NCBI GenBank assembly: GCA_016699855.1 | Contig: CP064988.1 | Coordinates: forward strand, 2,508,501-2,572,500 | Direction of reading: 5' to 3' | Source: Rhodospirillales bacterium | Lineage (GTDB): Bacteria > Pseudomonadota > Alphaproteobacteria > Reyranellales > Reyranellaceae | Length of the DNA: 64,000 bases | Shown: positions 28,401 through 38,894 of the stretch, in pieces | Position numbering within the stretch: position 1 is the first letter of the stretch | Layout: the number at the start of each line of letters is the position of its first letter | Notes under the pieces: model-generated | Told to the model about the DNA's origin: nothing | The model's input: the letters and a program-made list of their open reading frames with translations, nothing else | Databases searched by the model: none | Position numbers and translations under genes: made by a program

Positions 28401-29375
28401 GGGCACAAGAACGGTCTGGCCAGTCGTCTTTCTGCTCTCCAGATCACGGTGCGCCTGCGCGGCGTTCTTGAGGTCGTAGCGCTGGTCGATCCGGATCTTC
28501 ACCTTCTTGCTCTTGACCATGGCGAACAACGCTTTGGCGCTGCTCTCCAGATCGGCGCGCGTCGACGTGTAGGCGCCGAGCGACGGCCGCGTCAGGAACA
28601 GCGAGGCGTTGCCGCCGAGCACGGCCGGGGAGACCGGCGGCACCGGGCCCGAAGCGTTGCCGAAGCTGACCATCAGGCCGCGCGGCGCCAGACAGGCCAG
28701 CGAGGTGTCCCACGTGTCCTTGCCGACGCCGTCATAGACCACCGGCACGCCCTTACCCTTGGTCAGTTTCATGATCGTATCGACCACGGTCTTCTTGTCG
28801 TAGCCAACGATGACGTGGGCGTAGCCGTTCTTCTTGGCCAACGCCGCCTTGTCGGCGGTCGAGACCGTGCCGACCGCCTTGACGCCCAGCGCCTTGGCCC
28901 ATTGACCGAACAGCAGCCCCACACCGCCGGCGGCGGCGTGGAACAGCACCACGTCGCCCTTCTTGCACTTGAAGGTGCGGCGGATCAGGTACTCCGTGGT
29001 CATGCCCTTGAGCATCATCGCCGCCGCCTCGGCGTCGCTGATGCCGGCCGGCACCTTGACCAGGATCGCGGCGGGCAGCACGCGCTCCTCGGCGTAGGCG
29101 CCCGGCGGGCTGCCGCAATAGGCGACGCGGTCGCCTTTCTTCAGGCCCTTCACGCCCTTGCCCACCGACACGACGACGCCGGCGCCCTCGCGGCCGATGG
29201 CGTTCGGCAGCGGCGTCGGATACAGGCCGCTGCGGGTGTACACGTCGATATAGTTGAGGCCGATGGCGGTGTGGCGGATGCGCGCCTCGCCCGGACCGGG
29301 ATCGCCCACCTCGACGTCCTCGAAGACCATTTTCTCGGGCCCGCCGGCCTCGTGGATGCGTACGGCTTTGACCAT
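28398..29375 (-). CDS. qor: NADPH:quinone oxidoreductase (zeta-crystallin type)
   Basis: A 325-residue medium-chain reductase without zinc ligands. N-terminal VKAVRIHEAGGPEKM, substrate-binding NYIDVYTRSGLYP (about residues 41-53) and nucleotide-binding HAAAGGVGLLFGQWAKALG (about 145-163) match QorA. It reduces quinones by one electron using NADPH in the cytosol. It is a monocistronic gene; its 3' end converges on the SIR2-TPR gene. Confidence 0.92.
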   Translation of the reverse strand: MVKAVRIHEAGGPEKMVFEDVEVGDPGPGEARIRHTAIGLNYIDVYTRSGLYPTPLPNAIGREGAGVVVSVGKGVKGLKKGDRVAYCGSPPGAYAEERVLPAAILVKVPAGISDAEAAAMMLKGMTTEYLIRRTFKCKKGDVVLFHAAAGGVGLLFGQWAKALGVKAVGTVSTADKAALAKKNGYAHVIVGYDKKTVVDTIMKLTKGKGVPVVYDGVGKDTWDTSLACLAPRGLMVSFGNASGPVPPVSPAVLGGNASLFLTRPSLGAYTSTRADLESSAKALFAMVKSKKVKIRIDQRYDLKNAAQAHRDLESRKTTGQTVLVP

Positions 29376-29522
29376 GAATCCCCCTCTCGCGACGTTCCCG
29401 CCGACGGACGCGGCGCTCCCCATCGCGCGCGCCAGACTAATGCGCCGCGCGGAACGCCGCCACAGGCAAGCGGCCATCGGCGCGGCCTTGCCGCCGTCCG
29501 GCGGGTCCGCTACGCCATCACC

Positions 29523-29954
29523 ATGACCGCGACGGGATGGCGAACCACCGGACCGACGCCGCGCGCAGCGCGGCCGGCGGCGCGGCTGCACGTCGTCGGA
29601 TTGGTCCTGCTGGCGTTCGCCCTTCAGGCGCTGGCGCCGGCGCTGCATGCCCGCATCCTGGCGGCGCACGCCACGTCTTCCGGCACGCCGCTCGCGTCGC
29701 TGGCGTTCTGCCTGCCGAGCCAATCGGGCGTCGGGGCCGCGACGCCGGACGACGCACCGCGATCGCCGCGCGCCATCGATTGCGTCTGCTGCGCCGGCGC
29801 CATGGCGAGCGCCGCCGAACCGCCCGCGGCGCCCTCCGTCGCCGCGCCGGCCGACGGCGTCGCGGCACGGACAGTCTCGTCCAAGGCCTTGCCGACGCGC
29901 GTCGCGCCCCGGCACCGCCCGCAACAATCGCGCGCGCCGCCATCCCTCGTCTGA
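29523..29954 (+). CDS. DUF2946-like exported protein
   Basis: A 143-residue protein with an N-terminal hydrophobic helix (about residues 22-43, LHVVGLVLLAFALQALAPAL), a central AIDCVCCAGAM cysteine cluster (CxCC) and a basic Pro-rich tail. This is the plan of DUF2946. It is 66 nt upstream of a PCu(A)C copper chaperone gene on the same strand, a frequent pairing that suggests copper handling. Function unproven. Confidence 0.65.
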   Translation: MTATGWRTTGPTPRAARPAARLHVVGLVLLAFALQALAPALHARILAAHATSSGTPLASLAFCLPSQSGVGAATPDDAPRSPRAIDCVCCAGAMASAAEPPAAPSVAAPADGVAARTVSSKALPTRVAPRHRPQQSRAPPSLV

Positions 29955-30020
29955 GCCTCCGATCTCCGCCGCGCCGACACCGGCGCGGCACCGACGCTCC
30001 ACGACGTTGAGGATTCCGAC

Positions 30021-30494
30021 ATGATCACCCGTAGGACTATGGCGGCCACCGCCGCCGCGCTCGCCTTCATCGCCTCGACCGCGACCGCGCACGACTTCAA
30101 GCTCGGCGATCTCAAGATCGACCATCCGTGGGCGCGTGAGACCGCCAGCATGGCGCGCGCCGGCGCCGCCTTCATGGTCATCGAGAACGCCGGCGGCGGC
30201 GCCGACCGTCTGGTCAAGGCGTCCTCGCCGGTCGCCGCGCGCACCGAGATCCACACCATGATCAAGGACGGCGACGTCATGCGCATGCGCGAGGTGCCGG
30301 CCATCGACCTGGCGCCGCGCGCCAAGGTCGAGCTCAAGCCCGGCGGCTTCCACGTCATGCTGATGGAACTGAAGGCGCCGCTGAAGGCCGGCGACAAGGT
30401 GCCGGTGACGCTGACCTTCGAGAAGGCCGGCGCGATCACCATCGAGGTGCTGGTCGAGAAGATGTCGGGCCCGCCGGCGGTGCACAAGCACTGA
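30021..30494 (+). CDS. PCu(A)C-type periplasmic copper chaperone
   Basis: A 157-residue exported protein (signal peptide ends near ATA-HDF). The family copper site H(M)x10Mx21HxM is readable as HTM (about residues 83-85), MRM downstream and HVM (about 119-121). A His-containing C-terminus (AVHKH) is also common. It delivers Cu(I) to cytochrome oxidase CuA, working with SCO proteins such as the one at 19537. GAGG lies eight nucleotides before the ATG. Confidence 0.93.
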   Translation: MITRRTMAATAAALAFIASTATAHDFKLGDLKIDHPWARETASMARAGAAFMVIENAGGGADRLVKASSPVAARTEIHTMIKDGDVMRMREVPAIDLAPRAKVELKPGGFHVMLMELKAPLKAGDKVPVTLTFEKAGAITIEVLVEKMSGPPAVHKH

Positions 30495-30554
30495 GGGCAC
30501 GGCGCGACCCGCCACGCGTTATACTGGCGGTCGGACCACGGCCGGGAGGCGGCG

Positions 30555-31679
30555 ATGCGGCGGCGCGGCGTGATTGCGGGAGCCATGGCGGGTGTCGCGG
30601 CGCCGGTCGTCGCGCGGGCGCAGACGCGCGACTTCCGCGGCGCGCGCGCCGCCTACCGCCTCGTAAAGCTGCCGGGCGAGCTCGAGCAACCCTGGGGCAT
30701 GGCCTTCCTGCCCGACGGACGGCTGCTGATCACCGAGCGGCCGGGGCGACTGCGGGTGTTCGCGAACGGCCGGCTGGACCCAAAACCATTGGACGGCGTG
30801 CCCAAGGTCCACGCCACCGGCCAGGGCGGCCTGCTCGACGTGGCGCTGCATCCCGACTTCACGCGCAACCGGCTGATCTATCTGTCGCTGGCCGCGCCGG
30901 CGGCGGGCGGCGCCGTCACCCGCGTGGTACGCGCCCGGCTCGAGGACGGCCGCATCGCCGACGTCACCACGATCCTCGACGCGACGCCGCCGACCGGCGG
31001 CGGCCTGCATTTCGGGTCACGCCTGGCGTTCGACCGCGCCGGCCTGCTGTTCGTCACCACCGGCGAGCGATACCAGATGCACCGCGCGCAGCGGCTGGAC
31101 GATCTCGGCGGCAAGGTGATCCGGCTGCGCGACGACGGCACGGTGCCGCCGGACAATCCCTTCGTCGGCCGCGCCGGCGCGCGTCCGGAGATCTTCTCCT
31201 ACGGCCACCGCAATCCGCAGGGACTGGCGACGCATCCCGGCACCGGGCGGATGTGGTCGGTCGAGCATGGTCCGCGCGGCGGCGACGAGTTGAACCTGCT
31301 GAAGGCCGGCGCCAACTACGGCTGGCCGCTGGCGACCCACGGCATCGACTACGGCGGCGGCAAGATCAGCGACCACAAGACGCTGCCCGGCATGGAGGAC
31401 CCCGTGAGGTTCTGGGTGCCGTCGATCTCGCCCTGCGGGCTGATGTTCTACACCGGCGACGCCTTCCCCGGCTGGAAGGGCTCGCTGTTCACCGGCGCGT
31501 TGTCGGCCTTCGCGCTGTTCCGGATCGAGCTCGACGGCGAGCGTTTCGCGCGCGAGGAGCGGCTGCTGCCGGACGCGCTGCGCGCCTATGTCCGCGACGT
31601 GCGGCAGGGGCCGGACGGGACGATCTACCTCTGCACCCACGCCGACGACGGCGGCCTCTACCGGCTGGAACCGGCCTGA
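30555..31679 (+). CDS. PQQ-dependent sugar dehydrogenase family protein
   Basis: A 374-residue six-bladed beta-propeller of the soluble aldose/sorbosone dehydrogenase (YliI/GDH-B) family. A Tat-like leader (MRRRGVIAGAMAGVAAP) predicts export. Family motifs include LEQPWGMAFLPDGRLLITER, GQGGLLDVALHPDF with the conserved histidine, YGHRNPQGLATHP and EHGPRGGDELN. It oxidises sugars in the periplasm if PQQ is available. GGAGG lies before the ATG. It is on its own, 61 nt after the copper chaperone gene. Confidence 0.92.
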   Translation: MRRRGVIAGAMAGVAAPVVARAQTRDFRGARAAYRLVKLPGELEQPWGMAFLPDGRLLITERPGRLRVFANGRLDPKPLDGVPKVHATGQGGLLDVALHPDFTRNRLIYLSLAAPAAGGAVTRVVRARLEDGRIADVTTILDATPPTGGGLHFGSRLAFDRAGLLFVTTGERYQMHRAQRLDDLGGKVIRLRDDGTVPPDNPFVGRAGARPEIFSYGHRNPQGLATHPGTGRMWSVEHGPRGGDELNLLKAGANYGWPLATHGIDYGGGKISDHKTLPGMEDPVRFWVPSISPCGLMFYTGDAFPGWKGSLFTGALSAFALFRIELDGERFAREERLLPDALRAYVRDVRQGPDGTIYLCTHADDGGLYRLEPA

Positions 31680-31787
31680 CGCCCGCAATGCCGCCATTCG
31701 CCGGCGCAAGCCGCGGCGCGCTAGGCGGGCGGGCCGCCGCCCGATAAGGTCGACGCCGGAAACGAACCAAGCGGCGAGGGCGGAACC

Positions 31788-33365
31788 ATGGACGCGATCA
31801 CCACCGAAGACACCACGCAGACCGGCGCCGACAGCCTGGTCCGCACCCTCGTGAAGGGCGGCGTCTCCGTCTCCTTCGCCAACCCCGGCACGTCGGAGAT
31901 GCACTACGTCGCCGCGCTCGACCGGGTGCAGGGCATGCGCTGCGTGCTCGGCCTGTTCGAGGGCGTGTGCTCCGGCGCCGCCGACGGCTACTACCGCATG
32001 GCCGACAAACCGGCCGCCACGCTGCTGCATCTCGGTCCCGGCCTCGCCAACGCGGCGGCCAATCTCCACAACGCGAAGAAGGCCGGCTCCGGCATCGTCA
32101 ACATCGTCGGCGAGCACGCGCTGCACCACATCAAGTACGACACGCCGCTGACCGCCGACATCGAGGGCATCGCGAAGCCGTTCTCGCACTGGATCAAGAC
32201 CTCGACCAGCGCCGCCGAGGTCGGCCGCGACGGCGGTCTCGCGATCCAGGCGGCGCGGCGCGCGCCCGGCCAGATCGCGACCTTGATCCTGCCGGCCGAC
32301 ACGGCGTGGAGCACCGGCGGCGTGGTCGGCGACGTGCCGGCGGCCGCGCCGCGCGCCAAGGTCTCGGCCGAGGCGGTGACGGCGGCGGCCAAGGCGCTGA
32401 GCAACGGCGAACTGGGCATGCTGCTGCTGGGCGGCGTGGCGCTGCGCGAGCGCGGGCTGGAGCTGGCCGGGAAGATCGCCGCCAAGACCGGCTGCAAGGT
32501 GCAGGGCTCGGGCGCCACGGCGCGTCTGCAGCGCGGCGCCGGCCGCGTGCAGATCACGCGCCTGCACTTCGTCATCGAGATGGCGCAGGCCGCGTTGAAG
32601 GGCGTCAAACAGATGGTGCTGGTCGGCACCAAGCCGCCGGCGGCGTTCTTCGCCTATCCCGGCAAGCCCAGCATCCTGACGCCGGACGACTGCACGGTGA
32701 CGACGCTGGCCAACGTCGAGGACGATTGCGAGGCCGCGCTCGAGGCGCTGGCCGCCGAGCTCGGCGCCATCGCGCTGAAGCCCGCCGGCGTCGCGGAGGC
32801 GAAGCGGCCGGACCGGCCGACCGGCAAGTTCACGCTCGACACGCTGGGCATGGCGCTGGGCTACACGATGCCGGAGGGCGCGATCGTGGTCGACGAGTCG
32901 GTGACCACCGGCCGCGGCTTCTTCCCGTTCAGCGCCGGCGCGCCGCACCACGACTGGCTCAACAACATGGGCGGCTCGATCGGCTTCGGCACGCCGGTGG
33001 CGATCGGCGCCGCCGTCGCCTGCCCCGACCGCAAGGTCATCTGCATGGTCGGCGACGGCAGCTCGATGTACACGATCCAGTCGCTGTGGACGATGGCGCG
33101 CGAGAAGCTCGACATCTGCGTCATGATCTTCTCGAACCGCTCCTACCAGATCCTCTACAGCCAGCTGTCGGGCGTCGGCGCGCCGAACCCCGGCCCGCGC
33201 GCCATCGACATGCTCACGTTGGACCGGCCGACGCTGGATTTCGTCAAGCTGGCCAACGGCATGGGGGTCGAGGGCGCGCAGGCCACCGACGTCGACCAGC
33301 TCGTCAAGCAGCTGCAATACGCCATGGGCCGCAAGGGTCCGTACCTGATCGACGTGATCATGTAG
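31788..33365 (+). CDS. Thiamine-diphosphate enzyme (acetolactate synthase/benzoylformate decarboxylase-like)
   Basis: A 525-residue TPP enzyme of the large group annotated as acetolactate synthase large subunit-like. The N-terminal pyrimidine domain carries NPGTSEMHYVAAL and the essential glutamate in GLFEGVCSGAADGY (about residues 50-63). The C-terminal PP domain carries the TPP-Mg motif MVGDGSSMYTIQSLWTM ending with an NRSY segment. No regulatory subunit gene is adjacent, so it is probably not the branched-chain biosynthetic enzyme. The substrate is an uncharacterised 2-keto acid. Confidence 0.88.
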   Translation: MDAITTEDTTQTGADSLVRTLVKGGVSVSFANPGTSEMHYVAALDRVQGMRCVLGLFEGVCSGAADGYYRMADKPAATLLHLGPGLANAAANLHNAKKAGSGIVNIVGEHALHHIKYDTPLTADIEGIAKPFSHWIKTSTSAAEVGRDGGLAIQAARRAPGQIATLILPADTAWSTGGVVGDVPAAAPRAKVSAEAVTAAAKALSNGELGMLLLGGVALRERGLELAGKIAAKTGCKVQGSGATARLQRGAGRVQITRLHFVIEMAQAALKGVKQMVLVGTKPPAAFFAYPGKPSILTPDDCTVTTLANVEDDCEAALEALAAELGAIALKPAGVAEAKRPDRPTGKFTLDTLGMALGYTMPEGAIVVDESVTTGRGFFPFSAGAPHHDWLNNMGGSIGFGTPVAIGAAVACPDRKVICMVGDGSSMYTIQSLWTMAREKLDICVMIFSNRSYQILYSQLSGVGAPNPGPRAIDMLTLDRPTLDFVKLANGMGVEGAQATDVDQLVKQLQYAMGRKGPYLIDVIM

Positions 33366-33472
33366 CGGTCGACTCGACCGGGTCCGGGGGCGGTGTTAGA
33401 AGTCCGCCGATCCCAGCGCGGAGCGCCCGGCCGACGGCGCGCGCCGCGCCACCCCGCCGATCCGACGAGACG

Positions 33473-34884
33473 ATGACCGACACCGCCGACCGGGCGCGCA
33501 AGACGCTGTTCATCCGCACCTACGGGTGCCAGATGAACGTCTACGATTCGGAGCGCATGGCCGACGTCCTGCGGCCGCTGGGCTACGCGCCGGCGGCGGC
33601 GCCGGACGACGCCGACATGGTGATCGTCAACACCTGCCACATCCGCGAGAAGGCCTCGGAGAAGGTGTTCTCCGAGCTCGGCCGGCTGCGCGAGGCCAAG
33701 CTGGCGCGGCGCGAGGCCGGCGGCGACATGGTGATCGCGGTCGCCGGCTGCGTCGCCCAGGCCGAGGGCGCCGAGATCCTGCGCCGCCAGCCCGCCGTCG
33801 ACATCGTGGTCGGACCGCAGGCCTACCACCGTCTGCCGGAGCTCGTCGCGCGCGCCGCCCGGGCGTCCGGCCGCAAGGCCGGATCGACCAAGGGCGCGGG
33901 CGTGCTCGACACGGAGTTCCCGGTCGAGCCGAAATTCGACCATCTGCCGGCACCCGCCACGGTCACGGCCGGGTCGGCCTTCCTGTCGATCCAGGAAGGC
34001 TGCGACAAGTTCTGCACGTTCTGCGTCGTGCCCTACACGCGCGGCGCGGAGTACTCGCGCCCCGCCGCCGCGATCCTCGCGGAGGCGCGCGGCCTGGCCG
34101 CCGCCGGCGCGGTCGAGATCACGCTGCTGGGCCAGAACGTCAACGCCTGGCACGGCGAGGGCACGGACGGCGCGGCGTAGACGCTGCCGCGGCTGCTGCG
34201 CGCGCTGGCGGAGATCGAGGGTCTGGCGCGGCTGCGCTACACCACCTCGCATCCGCGCGACATGGACGACGCGCTGATCGCCGCGCACGCGGAGATCCCG
34301 GCGCTGATGCCCTACCTGCATCTGCCGGTGCAGTCCGGCTCGGACCGCGTGCTCGAGGCGATGAACCGCCAGCATGGCCGCGACCTCTATCTACGGCTGG
34401 TCGACAAGCTGCGCGCGGCGCGGCCCGATCTGGCGCTGTCGACCGATCTGATCGTCGGCTTCCCCGGCGAGACCGATTCCGATTTCGACGACACGATGCT
34501 GTTGGTGGGCGAAGCCGGCTTCGCCTCGGCGTTCTCGTTCAAGTACAGCGCCCGTCCCGGTACGCCGGCGGCGGCGATGCCGGGACAGGTTCCCGAGGCC
34601 GTGAAGGACGCGCGCCTGCACGCGTTGCAGGCGCTGCTGGCCGAGCGGCAGCGCGCGTTCAACGAAGCGACGGTGGGCAAGGTGGTGCCGGTGCTGTTCC
34701 AGCAGGCCGGCCGCAAGCCAGGCCAGGTGCTCGGCAAATCGCCGTGGCTGCAATCGGTGCACGCCGACGGCCCGGCGCGGCTGATCGGCCGGATCGTCGA
34801 GACGCGGATCACCGCCGGACACGGCGTGAGCCTGTCCGGCGCGGTCGTCGCGGCGGACGGCGCCGCGATCCAGGGAGTGGCGGC

Positions 34885-34888
<4 letters not shown>
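33473..34888 (+). pseudogene. miaB: tRNA ms2i6A methylthiotransferase MiaB, interrupted by in-frame TAG
   Basis: Radical-SAM enzyme that methylthiolates i6A37 of tRNA. N-terminal domain RTYGCQMNVYDSERM with its three cysteines (C, NTCHIRE, AGCVAQ), then the radical-SAM motif EGCDKFCTFCVVPYTRG (CxxxCxxC). The frame is open except for TAG at 34178-34180, after which it continues as TLPRLLRALAEIEGLARLRY and a normal C-terminal TRAM region. Homologues have tryptophan here (W-S/T-L), so the change is TGG to TAG. As written the protein would stop at residue 235. Full length would be 471 residues. It is coupled to phoH by a GTGA overlap. Confidence 0.93.
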
Positions 34889-35867
<979 letters not shown>

Positions 35868-35871
<4 letters not shown>

Positions 35872-36371
35872 GCGCCCCGCGGCGTCCGCGGGCTGCGCGC
35901 GTCGAGATCGTCGTCGACATCCGCGACCGCCGCTGGCTGGCGGCGTCGCGCACCGTCAGAGCGCTGTGCCGCCGCGCCGCCACGGCCGCGCTGGACGGCT
36001 CCGGCCGCAAGCCGCGCGGCGCCGTGGCGCTGACCATCGCGCTGACCAGCGACGCCGCGGTGCGCCGGCTGAACCGCGACTTCCGCGGCAAGGACAGGCC
36101 GACCAACGTGCTGTCCTTCCCCGCCGATTCGTTCGCGTCGGCGCCGGGCGCGCCGCGGCATCTCGGCGACATCGCGCTGGCGCTGGAGACGGTCCGTCGC
36201 GAGGCGCGCGCGCAGGACAAGCGGGTGGCCGACCATCTCGCGCATCTCGTGGTCCACGGGACGCTGCATCTGCTGGGCCACGACCACGAGGACGATTCCG
36301 GCGCCGCCGTCATGGAGCGCCGCGAGATCCGCGTCCTCGCCGGCCTGGGCATCGCCGACCCCTACGCCTGA
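35868..36371 (+). CDS. ybeY: Endoribonuclease YbeY (16S rRNA maturation)
   Basis: A 167-residue zinc-dependent RNase. The metal motif HLVVHGTLHLLGHDHEDD (Hx3Hx5H, about residues 125-142) and NRDFRGKDRPTNVLSFP (about 67-83) are diagnostic. It acts with PhoH-type and Era proteins in 16S rRNA 3'-end maturation and ribosome quality control. GTG start overlaps phoH by four bases. In many alphaproteobacteria corC would follow; here it does not. Confidence 0.95.
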
Positions 36372-36402
36372 GCGGGCGGCGGCGGCCTTCGATGCGTCAT
36401 CG

Positions 36403-36436
36403 CTTCTCCCTCGTCTTCGGGGGGGGGGGGGAGAAG
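36403..36436. repeat. Palindromic repeat with a 13-G run
   Basis: CTTCTCCC (36403-36410) and GGGAGAAG (36429-36436) form an inverted repeat. Between them the G run 36419-36431 is 13 bases long. It belongs to the same CTTCTCCC/GGGAGAAG repeat family seen at 12687-12860. It sits between the convergent ybeY and aldo/keto reductase genes. Such runs are prone to slippage and to miscounting in sequencing. Confidence 0.6.
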
Positions 36437-36471
36437 GGAAGATCGAGTCGCCGCGATGCGCTCCGGCTGGA

Positions 36472-37311
36472 TCAGGACATCGCCAGCGGCTGCTTGCGCC
36501 TGGGCGGCGGGAAGGCGTCGTCGAGCTCGGCGCGGTCGGCTTCGGTCAGCTTCACGTCGAGGGCGCCGAGATTCTCGGCGACGCGGGCGCGGTTCGACGA
36601 TTTCGGGATCACGACGACGCCCGGCAGGCCGAGCAGCCACGCCAACGCGACCTGCGCCGGCGTCGCGCCGTGGCGGTCGGCGACGGCCTTCAGCGCGCGG
36701 TGCCGTAGCAACGGGCCCTGGTCGAGCGGCGAGTAGGCCATCACCGGCACGCCGCGCTCGCGCATCCACGGCAGCAGGTCGAACTCCACGCCGCGGCGCG
36801 CGAGGTTGAACATCACCTGGTTGGCGCCGCAGCGGCCGCCGTCGGCCCGCCACCACGCCGCCATGTCGTCGCGGTCGAAATTGCTGACGCCCCAGTCCGC
36901 GATCTTGCCGTCGCGCTTGAGCCGCTCGAACGCCGCGATGGTGTCCTCGAACGGCGTGCCGCCGATCCAGTGCAGCAGGTAGAGGTCGAGGCGCTCGACC
37001 CGCAGCCGCTTCAGGCTGCGCTCGCACGCCGCGACCGCGCCGGCGCGCGTGGCGTTGTGGGGATAGACCTTGCTGACGAGGTAGACCTTGTCGCGCCGGC
37101 CGGCCAGCGCGTCGGCGACCGCCTCCTCGGCGCCGCCCTCGCCGTACATCTCGGCGGTGTCGAGCAGCGGATAGCCGAGATCGAGCGCATGGCGGATCGC
37201 GTCGGTCTCCTCGGCGCGGCGGCGGCGGTCCTCGCCCATGCGCCAGGTGCCGAGGCCGAAGGCCGGCATCCTCGCGCCGGAGGGCAGGGAGAGCTCGGGA
37301 ATCACGGGCAT
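36472..37311 (-). CDS. Aldo/keto reductase
   Basis: A 279-residue TIM-barrel NADPH-dependent carbonyl reductase. The catalytic tetrad is visible: Asp and Tyr in LLDTAEMYGEGG (about residues 50-61), Lys in YLVSKVYPHN (about 77-86) and His in YLLHWIG (about 112-118). The C-terminal cofactor-binding segment VVVIPKSSNRARVAENLGAL is normal. It resembles the 2,5-diketo-gluconate reductase-like YeaE group. It is last in the minus-strand run starting at coaBC. Confidence 0.93.
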   Translation of the reverse strand: MPVIPELSLPSGARMPAFGLGTWRMGEDRRRRAEETDAIRHALDLGYPLLDTAEMYGEGGAEEAVADALAGRRDKVYLVSKVYPHNATRAGAVAACERSLKRLRVERLDLYLLHWIGGTPFEDTIAAFERLKRDGKIADWGVSNFDRDDMAAWWRADGGRCGANQVMFNLARRGVEFDLLPWMRERGVPVMAYSPLDQGPLLRHRALKAVADRHGATPAQVALAWLLGLPGVVVIPKSSNRARVAENLGALDVKLTEADRAELDDAFPPPRRKQPLAMS

Positions 37312-37342
37312 GGCTGGTCGACCTCGCCGGGCGGCGCGCCGG

Positions 37343-37798
37343 TCAGATATGGAACTCGAGGGTGTGCGTGATCTGCGGTTTGACGCCGCGGGCGCGCGCG
37401 TCGCGCACGAGATCGTCGATGCTGACGGCGTCGAGGCGCCCCATCATCTCGTCGCGCAACGCCGTCCAGGTCGGCCACACGACGAGGTGCGCGAGCGGCG
37501 AGCCGACCGATTCGTCGCTCGGTTCCGTCTCGGCCTCGAGCTGGCGCACGACGCGCACGATGTCGCCGAGGCTGATGCGCCGGCGCTCGCGGCCCAGCGT
37601 GTAGCCGCCGCGCGGGCCGCGCTTGCCGGCGAGGATGCCGTCGCGCACGAGCCGCTGCAGCACCTGCTCGAGGTAGCGCTTGGGGATGTTCTGTCGGCGC
37701 GTGATGTCGCCGCTGCGCACCGGCTGGTCGCCGGCGTTGAAGGCGACGTCGAGCACCGCCTCGATCGCGAACATGGTCTTCTTGCTGAGCCGGGGCAT
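37343..37798 (-). CDS. Rrf2-family transcriptional regulator
   Basis: A 151-residue winged-helix protein. MPRLSKKTMFAIEAVLDVAF and the recognition region ITRRQNIPKRYLEQVLQRLV (about residues 32-51), then the wing GPRGGYTLGRERRRISLGDIV, match Rrf2. There is no cysteine at all, so it cannot hold the Fe-S cluster of IscR/RsrR-type members and is closer to the CymR-like kind. Its stop lies 31 nt before the aldo/keto reductase start codon, and its ATG nine nucleotides after the dut stop. Confidence 0.88.
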   Translation of the reverse strand: MPRLSKKTMFAIEAVLDVAFNAGDQPVRSGDITRRQNIPKRYLEQVLQRLVRDGILAGKRGPRGGYTLGRERRRISLGDIVRVVRQLEAETEPSDESVGSPLAHLVVWPTWTALRDEMMGRLDAVSIDDLVRDARARGVKPQITHTLEFHI

Positions 37799-37806
37799 GG
37801 CGCGCC

Positions 37807-38262
<456 letters not shown>

Positions 38263-38354
38263 GGCGTGGCACCCGGTTGGATGGCGGGACTGGGGGAGAC
38301 GCGGCGCATCCTCGCATCCGGCGCGCCGGGCCGCAAATGCCGCGGGCGGCGCCG

Positions 38355-38819
38355 CTAGAGCGACGCCGCCAGCTCCTCGAGCTGGCCGATCACCGCGCCC
38401 CAGCCGTCGAAGAACCCCATCTCCTCGTGCCGTCGGCGGTCGGCATCGTCGCGGTGCAGGCAGCGCGCGGTGTAGCGCGTACCCGCGCCCTCGTCGGCCA
38501 TCGTGAAGATTCCCGTCATCGCGAGCCAAGGTTGGGCGGGCCGCCAGCCGGCCACCAGCATCGACGTCCACACGATCCGCTCCATCGGCGCGATCTCGAG
38601 GAACAGGCCGGGATTGTCGCTCTCGCCGCCGTCGGGACCGCTCATGTGGGTGTGGAAGCCGCCGCCCGGGCGGAAGTCGAAGGCGCGCACCTCGGTCGTC
38701 CACGGCCGCGGGCACCACCAGCGCTTGAGCAGCTCCGGCTCGCTCCACGCCCGCCACACCTTGGCGCGCGGCGCCGCCACGAAGCGCGTGATCTCCAGAT
38801 CCCCGGGGGCGTCAGCCAT
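38355..38819 (-). CDS. SRPBCC/AHSA1-domain protein
   Basis: A 154-residue START-like fold protein of the Aha1/SMa group. Typical pieces are ITRFVAAPRAKVWRAWSEPE (about residues 10-29), LLKRWWCP and the C-terminal helix FFDGWGAVIGQLEELAASL. The domain binds hydrophobic ligands; the individual role is unknown. It sits between coaBC and dut on the same strand. Confidence 0.88.
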   Translation of the reverse strand: MADAPGDLEITRFVAAPRAKVWRAWSEPELLKRWWCPRPWTTEVRAFDFRPGGGFHTHMSGPDGGESDNPGLFLEIAPMERIVWTSMLVAGWRPAQPWLAMTGIFTMADEGAGTRYTARCLHRDDADRRRHEEMGFFDGWGAVIGQLEELAASL

Positions 38820-38894
38820 CGTCGAGCTCCATCACCACGGCGTCCATGCGGTCGAGGCGCGCCGCGACGACGGCCGTCGCGCGTCACCCTCCGA

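Noticed and set aside
36403..36436. G13 run considered as a phase-variable promoter
   Set aside because: It lies between the 3' ends of convergent genes, not upstream of any start, and inside a repeat element.
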